Assembly: GCA_038868255.1 (NCBI GenBank)
Contig: JAWCTJ010000034.1
Span: 1 to 12,882, forward strand
Source of the DNA: DRVV01 sp038868255
Lineage (GTDB): Archaea > Thermoproteota > Bathyarchaeia > Bathyarchaeales > Bathycorpusculaceae
Direction of reading: 5' to 3'
DNA length: 12,882 bases
A program made the position numbers and the translations under genes. Shown in pieces: positions 1 to 7,823 of the stretch. Every line of letters starts with the position of its first letter. The first letter of the stretch is position 1. Under the pieces are notes generated by a model. The model had not been told where the DNA came from, did no database searches, and worked only from the letters and a program-made list of their open reading frames with translations.

Positions 1-348
1 GTTACGATAAGCCTCAGCCAGAAGCTCCGGTTCGCCTTTACTTCCCCCTCTCCATACTGGGCCCACTGTGTGTATTACATACTTAGCTTTTAAGTTACCT
101 CCACTGGTTATCACAGCCCTTCCCGTGGGAAGTCCATCGGGATATTCAGTTTCCCTTATGCGCCTGCATTCCTCAAGGATTTTTGATCCGCCCTTCCTAT
201 GAATGGCTCCATCCACACCGCCACCGCCCATAAGTGAAGGATTAGCCGCATTAACAATAGCACCAGTGTCCATCTCAGTTATGTCTCCCTGAACTAATAG
301 CACCCTAGCGGAGCCCACATGATAGATTGTGCTCTCATGCTGAGACAT
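1..348 (-). CDS. Macro-domain protein (probable ADP-ribose / O-acetyl-ADP-ribose hydrolase), 3' part missing
   Basis: This is the N-terminal 116 residues of a macro-domain protein; the gene runs off the left edge. Macro domains of the MacroD type bind ADP-ribose and remove ADP-ribosyl groups or O-acetyl esters in the cytoplasm. Visible landmarks are GDIT (21-24), the signature VNAANPSLMGGGGVDGAIH (32-50), which contains the catalytic-loop Asn and the glycine-rich ribose-binding loop, and later TGRA and YVIHTVGP (90-97). All key positions of the hydrolase class are intact, so an active enzyme is expected. The ATG at 348 is preferred because GGTGA lies five bases upstream as a ribosome binding site; an in-frame GTG at 357 is the alternative. 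The LysE-type gene lies upstream on the same strand, 65 nt away, so co-transcription is possible, but TTTAAA-like sequence in the gap could be a separate promoter. Confidence 0.9.
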   Translation of the reverse strand, partial: MSQHESTIYHVGSARVLLVQGDITEMDTGAIVNAANPSLMGGGGVDGAIHRKGGSKILEECRRIRETEYPDGLPTGRAVITSGGNLKAKYVIHTVGPVWRGGSKGEPELLAEAYRN

Positions 349-413
349 GAAATTCACCAATCTCTGGTTTCCGAATCACCCTTTTAAGTTTAAAGCTATA
401 GGAAATAAAGGCT

Positions 414-1031
414 TTACAGAAGGGACGAAAATATGAACAATAAGCCGAAGCCCACAAGTATTAGAGCACAGAAGATAAAAACTGCTCTAAAAACTTTTGA
501 CGTCCAGAAACGCCTGGATTTATAAACCGTTATAGAGACAAAACTGGCCCATACTAGATCTATGGTCCAATGGGTTAAAGCGAAAGCGACAAGTCCAAAA
601 ACTCCGAAGAGGGCAGCGTTCTCCACCATAGCTGCGCCCACCGTAGCCCAAGATATGAAGAAGAAGGGATTTGCACTTGCGATGAGTCCGGCTATGAATG
701 AGGAGTGCCCGATTTGATTAGGCTCATGATTTGCAGAGTTCCGCGTCCTCATGAGCTGTAAGCCCATATAGAGCAATATTGAACCTCCAACCAGCCCTAT
801 TGCTTTATGAACCAAGCTACTGTTTAATAATTCCGAAAGCCCAAGGTATAGTAAGATGATGAGCGGGAATTCTATAGCACCATGTCCAAGGGCAATCATG
901 ACGCCTGCCCACTTGCTGCTGTAACCCTTCGCGATGGTTACAGCGAATACAGGACCGGGGGAAACTACCAGGGGTACTGATATGAGCACCACTGAGGCTA
1001 GAAAAAGCGGCAGATCCATAATGTAGCCCAT
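414..1031 (-). CDS. LysE/RhtB-family amino-acid exporter
   Basis: A 205-residue integral membrane protein of the LysE family, whose members export amino acids such as lysine, threonine or homoserine and sometimes other small molecules; the substrate cannot be read from sequence. The family hallmark SPGPVF is at 24-29, at the end of the first membrane helix, followed by the conserved AxGHG-like turn (47-51). A second typical block is GLIASANPFFFISW (115-128). I count about six hydrophobic segments, with a short polar loop around residues 95-108 between the two halves, as the family usually has; the length is also typical. The start at 1031 has a weak AGGA upstream; the ATG at 1019 is an alternative that would remove four residues. 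It sits between Tsr3 (45 nt upstream) and the macro-domain gene (downstream), all on the minus strand. Confidence 0.88.
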   Translation of the reverse strand: MGYIMDLPLFLASVVLISVPLVVSPGPVFAVTIAKGYSSKWAGVMIALGHGAIEFPLIILLYLGLSELLNSSLVHKAIGLVGGSILLYMGLQLMRTRNSANHEPNQIGHSSFIAGLIASANPFFFISWATVGAAMVENAALFGVFGLVAFALTHWTIDLVWASFVSITVYKSRRFWTSKVFRAVFIFCALILVGFGLLFIFSSLL

Positions 1032-1076
1032 TTCCTACTCACACTTTCATGATAACCCTAAAAGTGCATTCTATAG

Positions 1077-1619
1077 CTACATTAAGTTTACGAATTGCTT
1101 CTGGATTTCTATTACTTCTCTACTATCCCTCGCCCTCGCATAACTTTCAAGTTTCTCCATGTTCAGCTCGAAAAAGGTATGTCCCCACTTGAAAATTGAA
1201 AGCAGGTTTTGAGCTTGCTCTCTGAAACCCGCTATGTAGAGGGCTGCGGCTAATGCCTCAGCGGTACTTAATTTTGTAGGTACGCCGAAGTTAACTGGGT
1301 TGCCAGCCATCAATAATGGGAGGCAACGTGATGTGCCTTTGACATGTTTCAGTAAGGGTTTTTCAGCATGCTCCCAGCTGAAGTCTAAAGCTGCAAGCCC
1401 AAAATCCTCGATCCGCTGGCGATCCGCTGGCGAAAAGGCTAATTTGGACAGGGGATTTAGCACCACAGCCCTTCTCGGGATAAGCCTCATTCTTGGAACT
1501 ATGTGAACAAGTCCATGGCGTTTAAGCTTAAGCGCGGTGCACTTTTTAGGGTCGCACTGTCCAGCATGGTAGACGATGAGCCTAACTTGTTTTTGCACGT
1601 TTCCCGCGCACCCTAGCAT
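1077..1619 (-). CDS. tsr3: Tsr3-type rRNA aminocarboxypropyltransferase (DUF367)
   Basis: Tsr3 transfers the 3-amino-3-carboxypropyl group of S-adenosylmethionine to a modified uridine in helix 31 of small-subunit rRNA, a late step in ribosome assembly. Family blocks are all visible: QCDPKKCTALKL (21-32), LDFSW (78-82), RCLPLLMAGNPVNFG (98-112), LSTAEALAAALYIAGF (117-132) and FKWGHTFFELN (143-153). The length of about 170-180 residues fits archaeal members. The ATG at 1619 lies inside the end of the upstream NAD(P)HX gene, giving a 38-nt overlap. Family proteins usually begin just before the first strand (here VRLIVYH), so the in-frame GTG at 1598, with GGGAA shortly before it, may be the true start; that would shorten the overlap to 17 nt. 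Overlap and shared strand suggest translational coupling with the upstream gene. Confidence 0.92.
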   Translation of the reverse strand: MLGCAGNVQKQVRLIVYHAGQCDPKKCTALKLKRHGLVHIVPRMRLIPRRAVVLNPLSKLAFSPADRQRIEDFGLAALDFSWEHAEKPLLKHVKGTSRCLPLLMAGNPVNFGVPTKLSTAEALAAALYIAGFREQAQNLLSIFKWGHTFFELNMEKLESYARARDSREVIEIQKQFVNLM

Positions 1620-3120
1620 GGCTCATCGGATTGTCTAATACTTTCGGGATCCACTCGAGAAGATCTGAGGCCACCATGTGATAGCCCTTTTCCTCAAAAA
1701 CGAAGTCTCCTGCAGCACCGTTAACGAAGGCTCCGGCGACAGCGGCCTCGAAGGGATCTGAATGCTGAGCTAAAAAGGCGCCTACAACGCCGGATAGAAT
1801 GTCGCCTGTTCCTCCAACTGTCATCCCAGGGTTTCCTGTAAAGTTCAGCTTGTATCTGCTACCATCAGACACTATGTCGACTGCGCCCTTCAAAAGTATG
1901 ACGGCGCCCAGTTCAGCCGCTGTTCTCATGACATCATTAACTCTCTCTATAAGTCCCTTGGGCAGTTGCTTACCTGCAAGTATAGCGTATTCCCCAGCGT
2001 GAGGTGTTAGGACCAGCGGCACCTTGAGCCTACTCTTGAAGCTTGCGAAGGCTTTAAGTCCATCTGCATCCAACAATAAGGCCTTACCGGAAGCCTCAGT
2101 GACATCAACAAGGCCCTTAACTGCCTCAGCCGTATCCTTATGCAGTCCAAGTCCAGGCCCCATAACTACAGCATCAACCTTCTCCACGTAGCTCTTCAGC
2201 AAAGGCACATTGGCAGGGTTTAAATGCTCACCCTCAAGTTTTATGGTTATAAGGTCAGGGGACATGGCTGAAATTGCACGGGCAGTCTTATCCGGCGCAG
2301 CCACATACGCCAAGTCAACACCTGTCCTTAGGGCGGCAAGTGCTACCAGCGCCGGAGCTCCTGTGAAAGTCTCACTTCCACCAATCACCAATAGCCTCCC
2401 AAAGTCTCCTTTGTGGGATTCAGGTAAGCGGGGCTTAACTACTATTTGAACGTCGCCTGGCCCTGCATAATGCTCAAGCTCTTCAGGCAGTCCGATGCTT
2501 TTAACAACAAGCTCGCCCACATACCCTAAAGCCCTTTCAAGCCCTTTCTTTGGTTTATGAAAGGTCACCGTCAGGTCGGCTTTTACGGCTTCACCGAGAA
2601 CCTCTCCAGTGTCAGCATCAATTCCCGTAGGTATGTCGACAGCTACCTTGAAGGCTTTCAGAGAATTTATTTTCTCAACGAAATTGAGGATGGGTGGCTT
2701 AAGGCTGCCACGAGTTCCAATTCCAAGAAGCGCATCAACCACAATGTCTGCTTTCACATCAGGTATGAGGGAGCTATCTGTTGTCTCGTAAATTATAATG
2801 TTGTTAAGAGATTGAAGGGCATTCCAATTTTCCAAAGCTGCATTATGCGAGATATCTCGGCTCCTTCCAGCAAGTATAACCGTCACCTTAAAACCTAATG
2901 CGGATAGGTGGCGGGCCGCGACAAAACCATCTCCGCCGTTGCCTCCCAAACCGCAAAAGATAGCTACGGTCTTGTCAGGTTCGAATCTGGAGGCTATTTC
3001 CAAAGCCACTTCTCGTCCGGCATTCTCCATGAGTTGTAGAAGGGAAACTCCATAATATTCAGCGTTAACCTCCAACGTCCGCATTTCACGGCTAGAAATA
3101 CCCTTGGTGATTCTTCTCAT
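1582..3120 (-). CDS. nnrDE: Bifunctional NAD(P)H-hydrate epimerase / ADP-dependent NAD(P)H-hydrate dehydratase
   Basis: A cytoplasmic metabolite-repair enzyme that interconverts the R and S forms of damaged NAD(P)H hydrates and dehydrates the S form back to NAD(P)H at the expense of ADP. Residue numbers count from a TTG at 3189. The N-terminal YjeF_N epimerase domain (about 25-240) has GNGGDG (83-88), VDALLGIGTRG (151-161) and DIPTGIDADTG (185-195). The C-terminal ribokinase-like dehydratase domain (about 250-520) has KGDFGRLLVIGGS (260-272), GPGLG (344-348), DADGLKA (374-380), TPHAGE (395-400) and the nucleotide-binding NPGMTVGGTGDILSG (453-467) with the catalytic Asp. I start at the ATG at 3120 (512 residues) because epimerase domains begin a few residues before this point and the 5' extension would run into the divergent promoter region; the ATG at 3138 is an alternative. 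It probably leads the minus-strand group with Tsr3. Confidence 0.95.
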   Translation of the reverse strand: MRRITKGISSREMRTLEVNAEYYGVSLLQLMENAGREVALEIASRFEPDKTVAIFCGLGGNGGDGFVAARHLSALGFKVTVILAGRSRDISHNAALENWNALQSLNNIIIYETTDSSLIPDVKADIVVDALLGIGTRGSLKPPILNFVEKINSLKAFKVAVDIPTGIDADTGEVLGEAVKADLTVTFHKPKKGLERALGYVGELVVKSIGLPEELEHYAGPGDVQIVVKPRLPESHKGDFGRLLVIGGSETFTGAPALVALAALRTGVDLAYVAAPDKTARAISAMSPDLITIKLEGEHLNPANVPLLKSYVEKVDAVVMGPGLGLHKDTAEAVKGLVDVTEASGKALLLDADGLKAFASFKSRLKVPLVLTPHAGEYAILAGKQLPKGLIERVNDVMRTAAELGAVILLKGAVDIVSDGSRYKLNFTGNPGMTVGGTGDILSGVVGAFLAQHSDPFEAAVAGAFVNGAAGDFVFEEKGYHMVASDLLEWIPKVLDNPMSHARVRGKRAKTS

Positions 3121-3192
3121 CGGGCAGACCTTACCCATGGCTATATTATCAAAATAGCAATAATTAACATTTCCAATATAGGGATCCAAAAG

Positions 3193-3200
3193 TTTTTAAT
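3193..3200 (+). promoter_or_regulatory. Putative box A (TATA) of the RAM-domain gene
   Basis: TTTTTAAT lies about 40 nt before the ATG at 3237. A transcript starting about 26 nt downstream would begin near 3222 and include the GAGGAG ribosome binding site at 3223-3228. This also argues against the upstream ATG at 3204 as start, because it would precede the predicted transcription start. Position-based inference only. Confidence 0.4.
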
Positions 3201-3236
3201 GTAATGGCCTCGAATAATTATTTGAGGAGATGGGGA

Positions 3237-3479
3237 ATGCCTAAAGCCTTTGTGTTGATTAATACGGAGATAGGTTCCGAGACTGAAGTTGTTAAGGAAC
3301 TTAGGAAGATTGAAGGTGTTGAGGAGGCATACCCTGTATACGGGGTATATGACATAGTAGCGAAGGTAAGCGCAGAAACTATGGATAAGCTTAAGGAAAT
3401 AGTAACTTGGCGGATAAGAAGGCTTGATAAGGTTAGGTCAACCTTAACAATGATAATAATAGAGGAACAAACCAAATAG
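3237..3479 (+). CDS. Stand-alone RAM domain protein (Lrp/AsnC C-terminal effector domain only)
   Basis: An 80-residue protein consisting only of the alpha-beta RAM domain found at the C-terminus of Lrp/AsnC transcription regulators; there is no DNA-binding helix-turn-helix. The ferredoxin-like pattern is visible: AFVLINTEIGSE as first strand, a helix with VVKELRKIEGVEEAYPV, the diagnostic VYGVYDIVAKV, a second helix around MDKLKEIV, and a last strand STLTMIIIEE. Such proteins oligomerise, bind small ligands such as amino acids, and may associate with full-length Lrp proteins; which ligand or partner applies here is unknown. The ATG at 3237 is chosen for its GAGGAG at 3223-3228 and the domain boundary; an ATG at 3204 would add 11 unrelated residues. 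It is divergent from the NAD(P)HX repair gene and precedes TiaS. Confidence 0.88.
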   Translation: MPKAFVLINTEIGSETEVVKELRKIEGVEEAYPVYGVYDIVAKVSAETMDKLKEIVTWRIRRLDKVRSTLTMIIIEEQTK

Positions 3480-3536
3480 CCCTATAGATCCCCTATTTCT
3501 ACGTATCTTGCAGCATAAACCTTTAACAATCGGTTA

Positions 3537-3545
3537 CATATAATT
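3537..3545 (+). promoter_or_regulatory. Putative box A of tiaS
   Basis: CATATAATT centred near 3541 would place a transcription start near 3567, some 13-19 nt before the candidate ATG codons at 3580 and 3586. It suggests tiaS has its own promoter although the RAM gene ends about 100 nt upstream on the same strand. Inferred from spacing and composition only. Confidence 0.35.
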
Positions 3546-3579
3546 CCAAACTTCAGCCAGGTTGCTTGGGCTACACGAA

Positions 3580-4917
3580 ATGATTATGCAAACGCTTCAC
3601 ATAGGAATTGATGATACAGACTCTCCGAACAAAGGATGTACAACATATGTTGCCGCACTGCTAGTGGATAGGTTGCGGAGTATAGGTGCGAAGTTCATAG
3701 ATTATCCTAACCTTATTAGGTTGAATCCGAATGTTCCATGGAAAACCCGTGGTAACGGTGCACTATGCCTAAGGGTCATGTGCATGGATGATGCCGTCGA
3801 TGATGTTAAAGAAGTTGTCATGGACATGGTTGAGGAAAATTCAGATATGGAGTATAAAGGCACAGATCCAGGCATCGTGTTCTTCACGGGGAAAGAAATT
3901 CCTGAGGAGATTAAAAATTTTTCAGCTAAAGCAATAACCGGAATCGTAGATCTGAAAGAGGCGTTGAAGCTCATTAAAAAGTTCGGAGTTGAAGCTGTAG
4001 GCTTCAAAAAAGCTAGGGGGATAATCGGTGCTCTGGCAGCTGTCGGCGAAACCCTAAGGGATGATTATACCTTCGAGTTTATAGCATACCGCAAACCGGA
4101 AAACTATGGACGGAAGAGGCGGATAGACCTCCAATCAGTTGTAGAGATGGACAGGGCAACATTCCCAGACACATTCAATAATGTGGATCCTGAAACAGGC
4201 AGAATTCTGATAACGCCTAGAGGTCCGGATCCGATCCTTTTCGGCATCAGAGGTGAAACTCCTGAAATTGTAAAAAAAGCCTTCCAAATGATTAGAACCC
4301 TTGAGCCCATAGAGAGATGGATAATTTTCAGAACAAATCATGGAACAGACGCCCATTTGAAAAGGATTGAAAGTTTAAGCCAAATAAAACCTTACAACCC
4401 AGTGATAGCAATAGGCAGAGTGGTGTCTAAGCCGAAGATTATCCCCAGAAGGCATGTTATCTTCACAATAAAAGATGAGAGCACCGAGGTGGACTGCGCA
4501 GCCTACGAGCCTACAGGCAATCTGAGAAAAGTTGCCTCCAAGCTGATTATAGGAGACGTTGTGGAGGTTTATGGCGGAATCCGTCCACCGTCACATGATC
4601 GTCCGGTAACCATAAACCTTGAAAAACTCCGTGTGCTCAAGCTTGCTCCGCTTATAGTTTACCGAAACCCTCAATGTCCAAACTGCGGTAGACGATTGGA
4701 ATCCATGGGCAAAGATAAGGGTTTCAGATGTGAGAAGTGTGGATTTAAACATCCAAAACTCAGCAAGATTGCTGTAGAGTTAAAACGCGACTTGTCTGAG
4801 GGGTTATACATCGCGGCGCCCAGATCCCAGCGACACTTAACCAAGCCGCTTGTACGTTACGGAAGGGAAAAAAGGAACTTCACAGCGGAGCTTATTCCAG
4901 ATTGGTGTTACCCATAA
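3580..4917 (+). CDS. tiaS: tRNA(Ile2) 2-agmatinylcytidine synthetase TiaS
   Basis: TiaS uses agmatine and ATP to convert C34 of the CAU anticodon of tRNA-Ile2 to agmatidine, so the tRNA reads AUA and is charged with isoleucine; the enzyme is restricted to archaea. Counting from the ATG at 3580, the N-terminal kinase-like catalytic domain opens with HIGIDDTDSPNKGCTTY (7-23), which holds the acidic and Thr residues used in ATP hydrolysis. The central region contains KKARGIIGALAAVGETL (143-159) and FRTNHGTDAHL (250-260), followed by an OB-fold (about 270-350) and a C-terminal zinc ribbon, CPNC (366-369) plus CEKC (384-387), that grips the tRNA acceptor end. The total of 445 residues fits the family. 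Starts at 3580, 3586 (ATG) or 3562 (TTG) are possible; none has a clear ribosome binding site. Confidence 0.95.
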   Translation: MIMQTLHIGIDDTDSPNKGCTTYVAALLVDRLRSIGAKFIDYPNLIRLNPNVPWKTRGNGALCLRVMCMDDAVDDVKEVVMDMVEENSDMEYKGTDPGIVFFTGKEIPEEIKNFSAKAITGIVDLKEALKLIKKFGVEAVGFKKARGIIGALAAVGETLRDDYTFEFIAYRKPENYGRKRRIDLQSVVEMDRATFPDTFNNVDPETGRILITPRGPDPILFGIRGETPEIVKKAFQMIRTLEPIERWIIFRTNHGTDAHLKRIESLSQIKPYNPVIAIGRVVSKPKIIPRRHVIFTIKDESTEVDCAAYEPTGNLRKVASKLIIGDVVEVYGGIRPPSHDRPVTINLEKLRVLKLAPLIVYRNPQCPNCGRRLESMGKDKGFRCEKCGFKHPKLSKIAVELKRDLSEGLYIAAPRSQRHLTKPLVRYGREKRNFTAELIPDWCYP

Positions 4918-4990
4918 GGCATCATGCTGACGAAAATGTGACAAAACCTTATTAGATGCACCTTGAGAGTTTATCCACTGAAACCCCTTG

Positions 4991-4998
4991 TATAAATT
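4991..4998 (+). promoter_or_regulatory. Putative box A of alaS, implying a leaderless mRNA
   Basis: TATAAATT is centred about 26 nt before the TTG at 5020, so the predicted transcription start falls at or within a base or two of the start codon. GGAG at 5006-5009 is 10 nt before the TTG and would be untranscribed if this promoter is used. Inference from spacing; a transcript-end map would settle it. Confidence 0.5.
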
Positions 4999-5019
4999 TG
5001 CGAATGGAGCGTCATTGGT

Positions 5020-7806
5020 TTGGAGAAGTTCCCGGTTGAGGAATATGCTCTTCCCTTCTTCAAAGAGAAGGGCTACGTGAGAAAGCTTTGTCCGAAATGC
5101 GGAACATACTATTGGACTCTGAACCCGGATCAGGAGACATGTGGAGAGGCTAGAGCTGAAGGATGCGCTTATTACACGTTCATAGGTAACCCTCCCACAA
5201 GCAGGAGTTACACTTTACGGGAAATGCGTGAGTTCTTCCTCTCCTTCTTTGAAGAACGAGGGCACACCCGCATAAAGCCATATCCTGTTGTAGCTCGCTG
5301 GAGAGACGACATATATTTAACCCATGCAAGCATCATCGACTTTCAGCCCTATGTAACTGAGGGGATCGCTCCGCCACCCGCAAACCCGCTGGTCATAGCT
5401 CAACCCTGCATTCGCCTCGTGGACATAACTAACACGGGACCCACCTTCGGCAAGTACATAACAATATTTGAGATGGGGGGACATCATGCTTTTAACTATC
5501 CAGATAAGGAGGTTTACTGGAAAGACCAGACCGTAAGGTACCATGACGAGTTCATCAAGAAGCTGGGCATAAAGCCTGAGGAAGTAACCTACAAGGAGGA
5601 AATATGGTCCGGGGGAGGAAATGCAGGCCCATGCTTGGAATGTATTGTTAGAGGATTGGAAGTTGCAACTTTAGTGTTTATGCAGTATAAGGTTGTGAAT
5701 GGAAGCTTCATTAAGCTTCCTATTAGAACAGTGGACACGGGATACGGCATCGAACGCTACACCTGGTTATCGCAGGGTACTCCAAGCGCTTTCCAAGCCA
5801 TATACGGCGAAATCCTTAACAACATTCTCCGTATGGCCGGCATCGACTATGTGGATGAGGACTTTCTTGCGGCTGTAGCAAAATACTCAGCCCTAGTGAG
5901 CCTTGACAAAAATGTTGGCATACTTGAATCTCGGAGGAAAATCGCGGAAAAACTTGGAACAGACCCCCATCGACTAGACGAGATTCTATCGCCGATAGAA
6001 AACGCCTTCGCCGTGGCTGACCATACTAAATGCTTAACCTTCATACTTTCAGAGGGTGTTGTCCCATCAAATGTTCAGGAAGGCTACTTGGCCAGACTCA
6101 TTTTCCGAAAGATCTACCGCCTTTTAAGAATGCTTGGAATACCTGATAGGCTATACGATATTGTGGATATGCAGATAGCCTACTGGTCCAGGGACTATCC
6201 GCACCTTAAGGAAATGCGAGATGAAATAATGGAAATGTTATCTGTGGAGAGTGAAAAGTTTAAAGAAACCATCTTAAGGGGCGAAAGCCTTGTTAGGAGG
6301 ATGGCGGGCGAACTTAAAGCTAAAGGCGTACAGAATGTTCCAGTGGAAACTTTCGTGGAATTTTACGACTCACATGGGGTTCCTCCGGAGATAATCAAGG
6401 AAATAGCTGAAGCTGAAGGACTGAAAGCCACGGTTCCAGAGAACTTCTATTCGCTTATTGCTGAGAGACATATAACTGCAACTCAAAAACTCACGGAGGA
6501 GAGCGCTCGACCCGAAACTCAGCTTAAAACTCAGCTTGAAAACATGTCGGAAACTGAACCCCTATACTACAGGAACCAGTATATGAGAGAATTTGAGGCA
6601 AAGGTTCTCAAGGTCATAGATAATGAATATGTAGTTTTAGATAGGACATGTTTCTATCCTGAAGGCGGAGGACAACCCGCTGATACAGGATATTTACTGG
6701 TCGACGGAGAGCAGGTGGAGGTTGTTGACGTCCAGAAAGTTGGAAAAGTAATAGTGCACAGAATTAGGGGAGCAACTATGCTGAAGCAGGGATCCATAAT
6801 CAAGGGCGTTATTGATTGGGACAAACGCTATGCGCTGATGAAAAGCCACACGGCAACACACATCATAAACAGTGCTGCTAGACGCGTCCTTGGGCAACAC
6901 GTGTGGCAGTTTGGAACCCAGAAAGGCGTGGAAAGCTCAAGGCTTGATATAACCCATTACAGAAGGCTAACTCGGGAAGAAGTTCAAAAAATAGAGTTAC
7001 TTGCTAACGAAGCGGTCTTTAGAAGCATCCCCGTAGAAATCCTTTGGATGCCTAGGTCAGAGGCTGAAAGCAAGTATGGCTTTAGACTCTACCAGGGGGG
7101 AGCTGTTCCAGGGAAGGAGATACGTGTAGTGAAAATCGGAGACTGGGAGGTGGAGGCTTGCGGTGGAACTCATGTGGGCAACACCGGAGAAATAGGCTTC
7201 ATAAAAATCCTCTACACAGAAAGGATACAGGATGGAGTAGAAAGGCTTGTTTACGCCATAGGAATACAAGCACTGAAATACATCCAGGAGAATGAGCAGC
7301 TTCTATCGAAGGTTGCGGAAATACTGAACTGCCCAATAGAGAAGCTGGACAAAACAGCTGAGAGGATCTTAAAGGATCTTAAAGATGCTGAAGCTGAGAA
7401 AAGAAAATTGATAAAAGAGCTTGCGGAGCGAGAGAGCACAGGGTTAAGCACACTTCAAGAGCTTAAGGAGATAGGTGGTGTGAAAGCGGTTTTCCGAGAC
7501 TTCAAGTCTAATCTAAACGTGGATCTTATGATTCACACGGCGAATGGAATAATAAAGAATGATGAAACGACGGTTACAGTTTTCTACGGAGCAGACGGTA
7601 AAACTGCCAGAATAGTTATTATGGCTGGAAAGAAGGCGCTTGAGAAAGGCGTTAACGCGGCTGAAATAGCTAAGGAAGCATCAACCGTGATAGGAGGCGG
7701 AGGCGGAGGAAGACCTGACTTTGCTCAGGGTGGAGGACCCGCTGTAGAGAGACTTCAAGAGGCCATCAGAAAGGCTGAAGAAGTTATAAGAAGACAGGTT
7801 GGATAG
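5020..7806 (+). CDS. alaS: Alanyl-tRNA synthetase, archaeal type
   Basis: Class II synthetase that charges tRNA-Ala and hydrolyses mischarged Ser- or Gly-tRNA-Ala in the cytoplasm. The 928 residues run: an archaeal N-terminal zinc module with CPKC (24-27), C41 and C49; the catalytic core with RWRDD (94-98), FEMGGHHAFNY (150-160) and DTGYGIERY (239-247); a helical tRNA-recognition region (about 270-500); the editing domain with zinc ligands HTATH (610-614) and CGGTH (714-718); a coiled-coil-like segment (about 752-805); and the C-Ala domain ending in GGGGGGRPDFAQGGG (892-906). Everything needed for activity is present. The start is a TTG: the only nearby ATG (5004) is out of frame and soon stops, and the frame closes at 4993. 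The gene ends 17 nt before the convergent thiolase gene. Confidence 0.98.
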   Translation: MEKFPVEEYALPFFKEKGYVRKLCPKCGTYYWTLNPDQETCGEARAEGCAYYTFIGNPPTSRSYTLREMREFFLSFFEERGHTRIKPYPVVARWRDDIYLTHASIIDFQPYVTEGIAPPPANPLVIAQPCIRLVDITNTGPTFGKYITIFEMGGHHAFNYPDKEVYWKDQTVRYHDEFIKKLGIKPEEVTYKEEIWSGGGNAGPCLECIVRGLEVATLVFMQYKVVNGSFIKLPIRTVDTGYGIERYTWLSQGTPSAFQAIYGEILNNILRMAGIDYVDEDFLAAVAKYSALVSLDKNVGILESRRKIAEKLGTDPHRLDEILSPIENAFAVADHTKCLTFILSEGVVPSNVQEGYLARLIFRKIYRLLRMLGIPDRLYDIVDMQIAYWSRDYPHLKEMRDEIMEMLSVESEKFKETILRGESLVRRMAGELKAKGVQNVPVETFVEFYDSHGVPPEIIKEIAEAEGLKATVPENFYSLIAERHITATQKLTEESARPETQLKTQLENMSETEPLYYRNQYMREFEAKVLKVIDNEYVVLDRTCFYPEGGGQPADTGYLLVDGEQVEVVDVQKVGKVIVHRIRGATMLKQGSIIKGVIDWDKRYALMKSHTATHIINSAARRVLGQHVWQFGTQKGVESSRLDITHYRRLTREEVQKIELLANEAVFRSIPVEILWMPRSEAESKYGFRLYQGGAVPGKEIRVVKIGDWEVEACGGTHVGNTGEIGFIKILYTERIQDGVERLVYAIGIQALKYIQENEQLLSKVAEILNCPIEKLDKTAERILKDLKDAEAEKRKLIKELAERESTGLSTLQELKEIGGVKAVFRDFKSNLNVDLMIHTANGIIKNDETTVTVFYGADGKTARIVIMAGKKALEKGVNAAEIAKEASTVIGGGGGGRPDFAQGGGPAVERLQEAIRKAEEVIRRQVG

Positions 7807-7823
7807 AAACTTTAGCTGTCAAT

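Noticed and set aside
2557..2898. Plus-strand open frame of 113 codons
   Set aside because: It is antisense to the conserved epimerase domain, whose motifs are intact on the minus strand.
2978..2988. GGTTCGAATCT, resembling a tRNA T-arm
   Set aside because: It lies inside the well-supported NAD(P)HX repair gene, encoding part of its epimerase domain, and has no acceptor stem or anticodon arm around it.
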